From contig NC_133398.1 in assembly GCF_047511655.1 (NCBI RefSeq), forward strand, positions 48,117,638 through 48,181,637: a stretch of 64,000 nt of DNA, written 5' to 3'. The stretch is from Castor canadensis. Lineage: Eukaryota > Chordata > Mammalia > Rodentia > Castoridae. Below, piece after piece: positions 21,226 to 32,169 of this stretch (the stretch's first letter is position 1; each line of letters opens with the position of its first letter). Made by a program: the position numbers and the translations under genes. Below the pieces are notes generated by a model. That model saw nothing but the letters and a program-made list of their open reading frames with translations. It did no database searches and was not told the origin of the DNA.

Positions 21226-21246
21226 AACAAACAAAAACTGAAAGAC

Positions 21247-21269
21247 CACACACACACACACACACACAC
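21247..21269. repeat. (CA)n microsatellite
   Basis: About eleven uninterrupted CA units. Confidence 0.95.
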
Positions 21270-21856
21270 CCCTCCAGAAAACACTTCCTGAGAAGATCTT
21301 TATGGATGGCAGGCAGAAATAGGTAAGATACTGTCTTTTCACTGTACTCACATTTGTATCTTTTTCATTTTGTATTGTGAAACACCTACTCAAGAACTAA
21401 TAAGTTAAGGGAAAAAATGAATGCAGCTCTATATATAAAATGATCAAATCAAAGTCACAGACCAAGATCATTAAAATAAATAGAACAAAGAAATAAGTAG
21501 AGGAATCTAGACATAGCTTAACATCAACTCCATCGAACCCACCCCACCCAAACTGTACCTTTGGGATCTAACGGTCTTTAAGGCCTACTATGTTCTAAAG
21601 GAGAAAATAATGAGGAAAAACATTAGGTACAGGTATGTAGGAGACATAAATATTACATTTATAACTTTAAAAGGCTAAGTTACTGATATAACTCAAGACA
21701 AAAGCAAAATAGGCCAACCACTAAAACCAAGATTAGATAGATTTACCAAACAGGCCAGAGGCAACCTTGTTCATCAGAGAAGTGGCTCTACCTCCCCTAG
21801 CACTGAGAGAGTTAAGGAAAGGGTACCAAACTGAAGTGCTAATGGATCTCTTTCAA

Positions 21857-22270
21857 TACTGTAATAGTTGGGGTTCTCCAAAAAACACAACACACACATA
21901 TCTTTATGCACATATGTATATATCATACATCATATATATGTGTAAAAGAGAAATTTATTATGAGGAATTGGCTTAAGCAATTGTGGTGGCTGAGCAGTAT
22001 TATGATCTGCCATCTACACACTAAATATCCTGAGAAGTCAGTGGTATAGTTCAATCTCTGTCCAAAGGGCCAGTGGTTCCAGTCTAAAGGCAGTACTCTA
22101 GACAGAATAGTGCAGCAGAGAGTGAATTCCCTTCTTCCATCTTTTTGTTACATTCAGACACTCGCATGGGGGAAGGCAACCTGCTTTACTCAGTTTATTA
22201 ATTTAAATGCTAATCTTATTTACAGACATGCATAAGGACATCCAGAAAGACTGTTCAGCCAGATATCTTA
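21857..22270 (+). repeat. Old interspersed repeat (LTR- or DNA-type, widespread in mammals)
   Basis: The run 'gttggggttctccaaaaaac', 'aatttattatgaggaattgg', 'gtggtggctgagcagtatta', 'tgctttactcagtttat' and 'taatcttatttacaga' matches a familiar mammal-wide repeat, probably MaLR-related. The family name is uncertain. Confidence 0.6.
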
Positions 22271-22430
22271 GTACTAAGCATATCCCCAAAGAAAGTGAGC
22301 TATAAAACCACTACCCAAATAGGTGCTTTGGTAGGAGACCTTAAACAAAATGTGAAAAGTGGTAGTAGACAGCCCAGATTCATCCAATCTTGAGTACTGG
22401 AGGTCCAGACAACTCCTCAAACACAAAACT

Positions 22431-22628
22431 ACATGTGGTGTGGTGATGCACACCTATGACCCAGCCATGTGGCTAGAGTTAGAAGCATCTTTATCTGGGG
22501 CTAGCCACAGGCAAAAAGCCTGAAACCATACCAGAAAAATAAACTAAAGCAAAACAGGTGTGGGTCATGGCTCAAGTGCTTGCCGAGTAAGTGGAAGTCC
22601 CAGTTCAAACCCCTACCTCTAAAAAATA
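22431..22628 (+). mobile_element. Diverged composite SINE
   Basis: The left half is degraded B1-like; the right half 'catggctcaagtgcttgccg' with 'cagttcaaacccctac' is ID-like. Confidence 0.75.
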
Positions 22629-22639
22629 AGATAAGGGGG

Positions 22640-23919
22640 AAATGCATAAAAGGTCTTAGGTGAATATTGAATTAATTTTAAATATAGTTAATAATCACAA
22701 AATGTAATATAAATGCATAAAACTTGGTAATATATAAGTAATAATACAAATAACAAGATGAAGATGTGAGAGAAGGGGAAGGGAGAAGTAAGTGGTATCA
22801 TTTATTTGCCTTCTCTGAATGATGGCAGAATAACTGACACCACTTACAATCAGAAGATGTAGATTTTAAATCTATGATCTCAATATCTTCATGTTTTTAA
22901 TAATCTTTTCTTAACTATAGAAGAGTCTATTAAGAAATAAGATACCTGTTCTGAATGCAACATATATTTGAAGTTTAACAAACCACTACAATTCATTTCA
23001 GCTTCATTTGACTTCTTCCTACTTCAATATATATTTATAAAAATAGCATGTATAATATATTAATAATGGTAAAAAGGGATTTGGATGATTGTTTTTAAAA
23101 CTGCTTTTTACTTTTCTGCATGACTTGAACTCATTATAATGAGCAAGTGTTATATTTACAAAATCAATAAAGTAATTTTTCTTTTAAAAATGAACAAGAA
23201 AGATAAAAACAGGGAGACATTTAATTTTTTCAACAAACTGATTTTGAGCTCAATAAACACAGTGTTGTAATGTAATTATTTTTCAGACTTAAGATTTTCT
23301 CTGCACTTGTATAGATCTCATCTCCAAATTCCAGATAAGCACTTCTATTTGAAAATCCTTTGATTCTGTAAACAGAATTTAGCATGCAGAATAAGCCCAA
23401 GCATTTAAATTACAGACTTGGCTGCTAAATCAACAGCATAGATGTGATCCAGAGGAAATGATGAAGGTTTAAGACTGAGAATTATTACATTATTGTAAGT
23501 ATACAAAATAGAACCCTGCTTTTATTTTCATAAAGTCTTTTGTTCTGTTTCTTTTACTTATACTTACATTCATTTCATTTGAGTTGATCCCTATTTCTTT
23601 TGAGGGGGTGTTTTGAGTGACTGGTTTTTAATAAATGCTCTCCTCTCCTCATACAAATAGGTGTGATATACCTCCAGGTGAAAACCAATACTTACAGAAC
23701 ATGAACTACAAAAGCACATGTGCTTTTGAAACGATTCATTCATACATAGAAATTCCCTCCTCAATCTCCTCAGAATTTTCAGTACATTATATGGATTCCC
23801 TAAGGGCAAAGATCCTGGCATGTTTTTATTTGTATTTTGTCTTTGAGAATCTTAGGGAATAGATGTCTTTACAGATACTCACTTATCATGAGGATTTGTT
23901 CCCTTGCTGTGTGGATGTA
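22640..23919. other. AT-rich non-coding; perfect palindrome at 23709-23728
   Basis: No repeat family or gene recognised. CAAAAGCACATGTGCTTTTG at 23709-23728 is a perfect 20-bp palindrome. Confidence 0.55.
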
Positions 23920-24405
23920 CTAAACAGAATAATGCCCCACCCCAAGAAATGTTCACACCCTAATCTTCAGAACTTGTAAATATGTGACAAACAGTAATTA
24001 AGGTTGCCAATGGAATTAAGTTTGCTAAACATATAACCTTGAGACTGAGGGGATTACCCTAGATTATCTGGGTAGACTCCATGTAATCATAAGGGTCCTT
24101 AGAATTCCAAGAGGAAGGCAGCAGAGTCAGTGTCAGAGTGAAGCAATGGCAGAAAGACTTATCCCCCCCCCCCACTCTATTTATGGCTTTGAAGAATGAA
24201 ATGGGCCACCAACCAAGGAATTTGACTGCCCTCTCAAAGTTACAAAAAGCAATACAACAGATTCTTCTCTGTTGACTCCAGCAGGACTTACCCAGTGACA
24301 CCCACTTTGTATTTCTGAACTTCAAACATTTGTCATTATGCTGCATTGTTTTAAATCACCAAGTTTGTGGCAATTTGTTACAGCAAACAATAGGCAATGA
24401 ACATA
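23920..24405 (+). repeat. MLT1-like MaLR LTR
   Basis: 'atgttcacaccctaatcttc', 'ttgccaatggaattaagttt', 'agattatctgggtagactcc', 'agaggaaggcagcagagtca' and a tail with 'ttgttacagcaaacaatagg' follow the classical MLT1 order. A C9 tract lies near 24170. Confidence 0.8.
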
Positions 24406-24587
24406 GTAAGTAAAAAGTTAAAACTTTCCCCCTGTACAAAGTTTCTGAATGTCCATGAATGTACAGTAGGTATTAGGCAATACTTAAAGTAGCTGGCTAG
24501 GATGACTTGTTTGATGTCAGCACCTCACTGCTTCTTCTGGGTAGCTTGGCTTCATAGAAGCCACAGAATTTCAAAAATGAAAAAGGA

Positions 24588-24680
24588 GGGCTGGAAGGAT
24601 AGCTAAAGTGATAGAGTACCTGCCTAATAAGCATGAAACTCTGACCGCAAACCCCAGTGCTACCAAAAAAATGAAAAAGA
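24588..24680 (+). mobile_element. ID-like SINE
   Basis: 'ggctggaaggatagctaaag', 'gatagagtacctgcctaata', 'caaaccccagtgctacc' and an A-rich tail. Confidence 0.8.
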
Positions 24681-24949
24681 GACTGCCCTCTGGACCCTGT
24701 GGCCAGACCTATAACTCATGTTTCAGTTATTTTCCTCCCTCCGAGGCCTTGGTGGTAGATGGAATAACTGCATTGAGAGAGTCTGCCTTGTGCAAAAAAA
24801 GACTGATGTCTGAACATACAAAGCAGGCAAGAGGTTCACTATCCAAAGGACAGACATTTCAAAGAAGATTTCAATCTTTCATCTTGGGTGGGAGTGCATA
24901 CGGAGGAAAAGGGAGTGGAAAGGAAAAGACACAAATACATTTGGCAAAT

Positions 24950-26930
24950 GCATTAGTAAGACATTGTATTGCTGTAACACAACACCTGACATAAACTGCT
25001 CATAGTTTCAGAGGGTTTAGTCCATAGTGCTTGACACAACTGCTTCAGGGCTGTGGCAATGCAGAACATCATGGCAGAAAGAGCTTGTGGTAGAAGCTGA
25101 TCACCTCATGGAGGACAGGAAGCAAAGAACAGGGAATATAGGAGGGAGCCAGGGCAAGACATGGCCCTCAGGACACCCCTCCACTGACCTACCTCCTCCA
25201 ACTAGGCCCATCCCCTACCTTTTACCACCTTCCAATAATACCAGCATATTATGAATCCATCAAAGGATTAATCAATTGATTAGACCTAAGTCCTTAGGAT
25301 CCAATCATTTCCCAAAAGCCTTTGAGATGGCAACAAAGCCCACAAAACATAATCGCAGGGGGACATTTCATTTTCAAACCGTAACATTTGGGGGGCCAAA
25401 GGTCATGTTCATCCCACAATGAAAAAATGTATCCAGTCCATCTCTAAGAGTCCCCCCTTAATCTTAACTGTTCCAATGTTGTTCAAAAGGCCAATTTCAA
25501 AACCTCCTCTGAGAGTGAAGGCAAACTTTTAGCTTTGAGCCCCTGTAAAATCAAAACCACGTTACATACTCCCAGGTTACAGTGGTACAGGCTAAATGTT
25601 CCCATTCCAAAAGGGAAGAATGAAAGAAAGAAGACATGGGACCATATCAACACTAAACCTGGAAGGGCAAATATTAAGTCCTGCAGTACCTAGGGCAAGT
25701 GGTATCATGCAGTGAGTTCCAACAAGCTTAGAGTCCTTACTTGTTGTAACCCATATGGTCCATCTCTTGGGCTGGCTCCACTTGTTACCTGCAATATTCC
25801 TGGACAGACATTCCACATTCTTGGCATTTCTAACTTCCTCGTATCTCCACTGTGTCTTCAGCTTCACCCTCACAGGTTCATGCATTGCCCTTTCAGAGGT
25901 TGCCTGCAGGGATTCTGGTCCAACTACACATTGCTTGGCCTCCCAAGCCTTCCTTTGAAATCTGGGTGAAGCCTCCATCTCCCTGTAATTACTACATTCC
26001 ATATGTCTCCCAAACCACCAGACCCCAGGGACCAAGCTGCAGTGACTTCAAAGTGCCTGGATAGCTGAATGTGAGGGAAACACTTCCCTAGGCAGACCTG
26101 TTGAGAAAGCACCCAGGAGATCATTTCCAAAGCAAAGTCTTTCAAATGAGTTCAAACTTGTACATCCTTGAGCCTGCAATGGGTAGGGTCTGGTCAATTC
26201 CTGAGATGTCCTCAAGGCATCTTTCCTATTGTCACAGTGCAAAGTACTTGGCTTCTTTTCAATGGCACTAATCTTAACAGCCACACCCTCATTGACTGAA
26301 ATTTTAAACCATTTTAATTTTCTGGCCAGACTGGATTTTTCTGCTCTGCTTTTTATTCTCAATTCTCACTATAAATTTGGGTAAAAGCAGCCAGTAATAC
26401 CATTTAGTCTGCATGCTGGGCTGCCTTGAAATTTCCTCCACCAGATTATTTAATCCATCACCTTTAAATTCAGCATCTCACAAAGTATCAGGACATGGAC
26501 AAAATGGTCGAAATACAATATGAATGGCCTCATTCTAATTCCTAATAAAGTCTTTGTCCCTTTCTTAAACTTCATGAACATAGTCTTTACTGTCCACATT
26601 TCTCTCAGCATTTTTGTCTTCTGAGTTCCCACCAGAATCACCCATTAACCTCTGTTTGCAGCATACTAGTCTTTCTTTAGCCTACTTCTCCAAATTTTTC
26701 CAAATTCCTCCCACAAACCAATTCCAAAGGCCTAAGAACCACATGGTCAGGTTTAGTCACAGCAACAACCCAACTCCTTTGGTACCACTTTTCTGTTTTA
26801 CCCATACTTTCTGTTACTATGACAAATATCTAAGAGAAATTGCCTAAGTGTGGAATGATTTATTTTGACTCAGTTTCAGAAGTTTCAATCCATTGTGGTA
26901 GGGAAGGCAGGAAGTTGAAAGGCAAGTATC
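24950..26930 (-). mobile_element. Decayed MaLR provirus (ERVL-MaLR), 5' LTR truncated
   Basis: The left part (about 24950-25388) is a full minus-strand LTR of the 19360/29872 family. The middle (about 25390-26800) resembles the non-coding internal region of MST/THE1-type MaLR elements, with reverse-complement landmarks 'gcccctgtaaaatcaaaacc', 'gttcccattccaaaaggga' and, just before the right LTR, 'tttggtaccacttttctg'. The right part (about 26805-26930) is only the 3' third of the second LTR. MaLR elements carry no functional pol and were mobilised in trans. Short ORFs here are chance. Confidence 0.78.
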
Positions 26931-27856
26931 CTGCACTAGGGCAGGTAATGAATAATATTTGTGCATGGGAATACCAATCAGTTAATTGTACAAGAAGTTA
27001 ATACACATTAGCAAAGAAAAAGGAGTATAAGGCAAGAGGTTGTTTACTAGAAAATTATGTCAAAGTAGAAAAACTTTTTGCCTGATTCAATGTTAAGCTA
27101 AAAACTGTAATGTAAAGATTAGCAATTGTTCTTACCTAAAGGTAGTGTCATTTAAATGTGGGTTAGACTTAGATGTTCCCATCAGGGAGTCTTATACAGC
27201 TATGTGAGCAAGAGCCAAACTTGTCATTATATACTTTAAAACATACTTGTGAGTCTCATTCCTACTAAGCCTTTCTTTATTAGATTTTACTGGATGAGAG
27301 TAAATTTAACCAGATAAACTAATTAAGGCAGCATAACACAGTGAGTACTACTTTTCAACCTTCCTTGCTGCTATTTTTGTTTTGTTTTTTGAGAAAGAAG
27401 AACACAGTCTAGCCTCAAACTTAACATCATCCTGACTTGATTTCTCAAGTGTCACCATTCCCCAGCTACTGCTGCTGTTTGTTATCAACCCCTATACACT
27501 GGAGGACTAGAGAAGATTCCATAAACCCTTCAATAATAGTGGTTTACTATAGCAAGTGTTCCCATCTAGAACCTTTGTGGAAAAGATTTGCCACATCATG
27601 AAGGGGTGGTTTGACAAAGCCCCTGAGACTATTCCATTGTATGTTATCTCCTGCCCACACTGTACCACCAGAGGGAATCTATCTAACCACTCTATTAAAA
27701 AATCACTGATGTAGTTTAAAGCTGGTATAACTAGGAGTGAGACGACCAGGATTTGAGTCCTAGGTCTACAACTAATCTGACTTAGCCTTTCTGGAATAAT
27801 TCATGACCGACCTGCATCAGAATCATCTATTAATGTTCATTTAAAAATTAATATTC
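26931..27856. other. Non-coding, no feature recognised
   Basis: AT-rich, with no SINE, LTR or ORF signature that I can name. Confidence 0.5.
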
Positions 27857-27982
27857 TGAGCCAGGTGTAATGGTACATAGTAATCCCAGTGTTCAGGAGA
27901 CTGAGGCACGAGGATCTTAAGTTTGAGGTCAGCTTGGGCTACATAGTGAAACCTTGTCTCAAAAACCAACAAACAAAAAAGA
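27857..27982 (+). mobile_element. B1-like SINE
   Basis: 'gagccaggtgtaatggtaca', 'ctgaggcacgaggatctta', 'tgggctacatagtgaaacc' and an A-rich tail that grades into a purine repeat. Confidence 0.88.
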
Positions 27983-28078
27983 TGAAGAGGAGGAGGAAAG
28001 GAAGTAGAAGAGGAGGAAGTAGAAGAGGGAGAGAAAGAGGACATGAAGAGGATGAGGGAGAACAGAAGGAAGAAGGTT
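27983..28078 (+). repeat. (GAA/GGA)n purine repeat from a SINE tail
   Basis: Almost pure purine following the B1 A-tail; apparent ORFs here are Arg/Glu/Gly low complexity. Confidence 0.9.
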
Positions 28079-28197
28079 TCCTCTACCCAGGCCAAAACAC
28101 TCTCAGGTTGTTCGGGGTATCTGGTTTTTTTGTTTGTTTTGTTTTGTTTTTTAATCAAAGGTGAGTATTTGGCATTATAAAGATTCAAAACGTTAGG

Positions 28198-28275
28198 GTG
28201 CCAAGAGTACAGTTCAGTGTCATAGAGCTTGCCTAGCATGCATGAGGCCCTGGATTCAGTCACCAAAAACAAAAG
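28198..28275 (+). mobile_element. ID-like SINE
   Basis: 'gagcttgcctagcatgcatg' and 'gccctggattcagtcacc' with an A-rich end; ID consensus layout. Confidence 0.8.
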
Positions 28276-28394
28276 ATGGAAAACTTCATATTGTAAATGA
28301 CTTTAGCCAATTTACTGCACTTCTTTGGTTTCCTTATATAAAAATAAAGAGGTTTGCATTTACAGACCTTCTAGCTCCCACTTTTGTGGTAGAA

Positions 28395-28625
28395 TGAAAA
28401 TATAGGAATTTTGGAATCAAAAGGATATGAATTCTCATATCAGCTCTACCACTTACTGTGTAACAATGAGTATAATAATAATTCAACTTCTAATACTCTC
28501 AATTTCTTCATCTGTAAAGTGGGGCTAATAATCCACTTTGTAGGATTATTGGAAGAATTAGCAATGGTATATATAGATTGTAAGGCAATCCTCAAAATTA
28601 TCTTAATAAAATTGTCCATAGTAAT
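28395..28625 (+). repeat. MIR element
   Basis: 'cagctctaccacttactgtg', 'caatttcttcatctgtaaag' and 'tggggctaataatcc' are the MIR core signature in order. Confidence 0.88.
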
Positions 28626-28749
28626 AAAATTTATCATCTTACAAATAACATGATGACATAACCTCATTAAAATGTTGTTAGGCTTTTATAATTGTAAGCA
28701 TTGTAAAAATTTTGAAGATTAGAATGCCTATACATTGGGGTAGGGTGTA

Positions 28750-29160
28750 TTACATCACATACTGTTGTATACAAACGAAACTGAAACTTGGTAGCTTAAA
28801 CAAACAAGCATCTACAATTACTCAAGGACCGTTCTTCTGCTCTCAGCTGGCATGATTCAGTATCAGCTGTCTGATTTTAACTTTCCTGGTCTTGACTGGG
28901 CTCTTCCATGTTTTGAAATTGGCCATCTGTAGACTGGTCTAGCAGGCTTCTGCAGGAACAAGTGGGCTGACTTCCCTGTTGACTGCACAAGTTTACTAGG
29001 CCACTCTAGGATGGTTTACACAGTGCAGGGGTACCAACAGAGCAGAAAAGTGACTGAATCTTGGGATTAACATTCAGAACTGGCATGCTATCATTACTAC
29101 CACTTTCTGTTGGTCAAAGCACTTTACAAAGCCCACATTTCAAGGGTGAGGCCAGAGACT
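28750..29160. repeat. Old interspersed repeat, family uncertain
   Basis: 'cttggtagcttaaacaaaca', 'cttctgctctcagctggcat' and 'actgggctcttccatg' resemble a mammal-wide ancient repeat (MaLR LTR or hAT type). Boundaries are approximate. Confidence 0.5.
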
Positions 29161-29169
29161 CTTCTCTTT

Positions 29170-29388
29170 TTAAAATTTTTAAAATTTTTTTTATTTTTTT
29201 GCAGTGCTGGGGTTTGAACCCAGGGCCTACACCTTGAGCCATTCCACCAGCCCTATTTTTGTGATGGGATTTTTCAAAATAGGGTTTCGTAAGTTATTTG
29301 CCCAGGCTGGCTTCAAACTGTGATCCTCCTGATCTTTGCTTCCTGAGTAGCTAGGATTACAGGTGTAAGCCACTGACACTCTGTTAGA
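29170..29388 (-). mobile_element. Composite B1/ID-type SINE
   Basis: The plus strand shows a T-rich tail, then reverse-complement ID ('cagtgctggggtttgaaccc', 'gagccattccaccagccc') and reverse-complement B1 ('aggattacaggtgtaagcca'). Confidence 0.92.
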
Positions 29389-29673
29389 ATCCTTCTCTTG
29401 ATGAGAGAAACAGAAAACTCATATTATAAAGGACATACTCTTATGCTTAAGACTAAAGCTGTGGTTTTCAAATCTTAGCATCTACCAGGATTTCCTAGAA
29501 GGCTTATTTAAAGCATAGGTTGCTGGCCCACGTGAATTTCTAAATGAGTAAATCTAAGATCGAGCCCAATAATTTGCATTTCTAACAATTTTCCAGGTAA
29601 TCATGGTGCTGACTTTGGATCACACTTTGAGAACCATTGGTCAGCAATGGTATCTCCTCTATGCAGAAAAAAT

Positions 29674-29676
29674 TAC

Positions 29677-29736
<60 letters not shown>
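29674..29736. repeat. (TA)n(GA)n compound microsatellite
   Basis: About twenty TA-type units run directly into about ten AG units. Confidence 0.95.
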
Positions 29737-29738
<2 letters not shown>

Positions 29739-29871
29739 TATTATATACATTATTGTAATATGTTAAATAATATATATGTGTAACTTTTCTTCTAAGCAAA
29801 CTTAGTTTCCTGCATGGCATAAAATATATTACTCATGGTATATTCCTCTCCTACCAAAATATGAAATCTTA

Positions 29872-30280
29872 TTATGGTTTGAATCTAAAAATGTCCCTAA
29901 AGGCTCATGAGTTATAGTCTTGGTTGCCAGCTAAGGGGCTTTGTAAGGGGCAACTGGATCCTGAGGTCTCTAACTTCACAGGTGAATGGACAATTGAGAA
30001 GTAGGCCCAGCTGGAGGAAGTAGGTCACTGAGGGTGTGACTTTGAAGGGTAAATCTTATCTCTGGCCCTTCCCTGTATGCTTCTCTGCTTCCTAGCCACC
30101 AGGAGGTGAGCAGCTTTGTTGTGCCACAGGCTCCCAGCCAGCCATAATGTCATGCGTCATCATGATCCAGGAACAACAGAGCCAAGCAACCACGGACAGA
30201 ACCCTGTCAAACTGTGAGCCAGAATAAGTCTTTCCTCCTTTTGAATTGTTTATGTCAGGTATTTTGTCAACAAATCTTAA
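29872..30280 (+). repeat. Solo MaLR-type LTR
   Basis: Begins 'ttatggtttgaatctaaaaa', includes 'gaggtgagcagctttgttgt' and 'agccagaataagtctttcc', and ends near 'ggtattttgtcaacaaatc'. Same family as the copies at 17855, 19360 and 24950. Confidence 0.78.
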
Positions 30281-30318
30281 AAATACATGCTTTTTAGAAG
30301 ACTTTGATTTTTCCATTT

Positions 30319-30346
30319 CCTTTTTTTTTTTTTCAAAAAAAAAAGG
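30319..30346. repeat. Poly-T / poly-A foldback
   Basis: CC followed by 13 T, a single C, then 10 A and GG: a nearly perfect snap-back, probably two facing retroposon tails or a slippage product. Confidence 0.75.
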
Positions 30347-31149
30347 TCTTCTCTGAGATTCTATTCTCAAACACATAATAAACTCAATCAATCGAAAAAC
30401 ACTGGATGATTTTTTTTTCTCATGTCTCTCCTTGTAACTCACATTCTATCTCTGTCCACAATTAGGTCAATGAGGGGAAGATCCTATTGTCTTTCTATTT
30501 TCTTCTTTTCTTTTCTTTTTTGTTAAAAATTAATTGGATAACTGAAAGGTACATTCATATGGTACTTGCTCATTGTATACATGCAGTCCAGTCTTGCATG
30601 TTGAGTAATTTGCACTCAAACTCCAATTTTTGTATAATTACCTCTGCTTGATATGTCATAACCACATATGATTTAAATGAACAGTCATCTACCTTCTACT
30701 TTCATCTTAGTTCTCCAAGTAATAAAGTATCTCTGGAGATCTTCTGCAAACTCCAAGTTAATTGTGATTTCCTCATTCTTAGAAAATGCATCTAGTTTTC
30801 TGTTCTTTATTAACAAGGGGACAGAAGTTAATTACCAAGTACTTACCCATATTTTGGGGGGAACATATCCCTGAGAATACAGGCATTATGCTATGAAAAA
30901 TGAGACTTGTATAAGAGATTTACCTATAATCACACACTGGAATCAGGACTGGTTTGTTCAGGACCAAATTTCTTTCTTCTACATCAAACAAAATAATAAG
31001 TGTCCAGATCAGTTCATACCAAGTGACTACAGTTAGCTCATAATCAGCTACATTATTATCAGCTACATTATTTTCAGAGTTGCAGTTCTTAGCAGCAATG
31101 CCTACAAAGGGCTTATTATCCCTTATATTTTAAGTATTTCAGAGATTTC
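30347..31149. other. Non-coding, no feature recognised
   Basis: AT-rich sequence with a short TTTTC repeat near 30500 and no gene. Confidence 0.5.
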
Positions 31150-31395
31150 ACTATTGGCCTAACGTGGTGTTACCATATGTAATGCTTATGATTACCTACT
31201 ATATCCCAAGCAACATATACAACCCCTTTTTATTTTGCTACTTAATATTCATGACAATTCTTATAGGTAGGTCCTATTTTTGTACTTATTCTATAGATTT
31301 AAAAAACAAGCTTAAATTAATATGTAACCACACAAATCACATAACTAGTAAGAAATAAGGTTGAAGCTGAAATGAAATTCAAAATCTTACTATAT
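31150..31395. repeat. MIR-like degraded repeat
   Basis: 'gattacctactatatcccaa', 'aatattcatgacaattctta' and 'tcacataactagtaagaaat' follow the typical order of an old MIR family member. Confidence 0.5.
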
Positions 31396-31736
31396 TATCT
31401 GTGGCACTATTCTGTCTTGCTACTTGTACTCTATGAAAATCAACTATTGTCAAATGATAGCACTGCAAAATTGACTTGAATTAGTTGAACACTGAGCCTA
31501 CTGCAGAATAAGAAATTTATCACAGCATAGAAGGGGAAAGGTGAAGAGGAAACATCTGGCTTATGCAAACAAACTGTAGCTGAACATATCTCAGAAACTG
31601 ATGGTTTAGCTGACACATGTGACCAGGGATGTGGGGCTCCAAAGCAGTCACCTTGGGAAGATGTATGCTTACTTGAATGCCACCATTCTACAACACATTT
31701 TTAGACCTGCTTTAAGTCTTACACACATAATTGAGG

Positions 31737-31829
31737 CTCCTTCCTTCTGTCCTTCCTTCCTTCTTTCCCTCTCCCCTTCCTCCTTCCTTCCTTTTTTGTT
31801 CTTCTTTCCTTCCTTCCTTCCTTTCTTTC
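31737..31829. repeat. (CTTT/CCTT)n pyrimidine repeat
   Basis: An almost pure pyrimidine run of about 90 bases. Confidence 0.92.
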
Positions 31830-31981
31830 AGCAAACAAATAAACAAAATCCATCCTATTTTATCTAATTTTTAAGTGATTGTTCACTTATCTTACTAGAT
31901 TAGACTCTGTTCAATTTTGGATATTTTCCTAAATCAAATCCAGTCTTCAGATGACACATATGTTAACATTGCTATATTGCA

Positions 31982-32169
31982 GCTGGTGCTAGTGGCTCAT
32001 GCCTGTAATCCTTGCTACTCAGGAGGCAGAGATCAGGAGGATCTTGGTTAGAAGCTAGTCCAGGCAAATGGTTCTTGAGACCCTATCTTAAAAAAACTCT
32101 TCACAAAAAAGAGCTGGTGGAGTGGCTCTAGGTGTAGGCCCTGAGTTCAAACTCCAGTACTGAAAAAAA
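31982..32169 (+). mobile_element. Composite B1/ID-type SINE with target-site duplication
   Basis: Both halves are well preserved ('ggctcatgcctgtaatcc'; 'gagctggtggagtggctct'). The flanks TTGCTATATTGC and TTGTTATATTGC form a one-mismatch duplication. It is the last lineage-type SINE before the repeat-poor half. Confidence 0.92.

Noticed and set aside
25592..26362. Overlapping open frames on both strands
   Set aside because: They fall in the non-coding internal region of a MaLR provirus.
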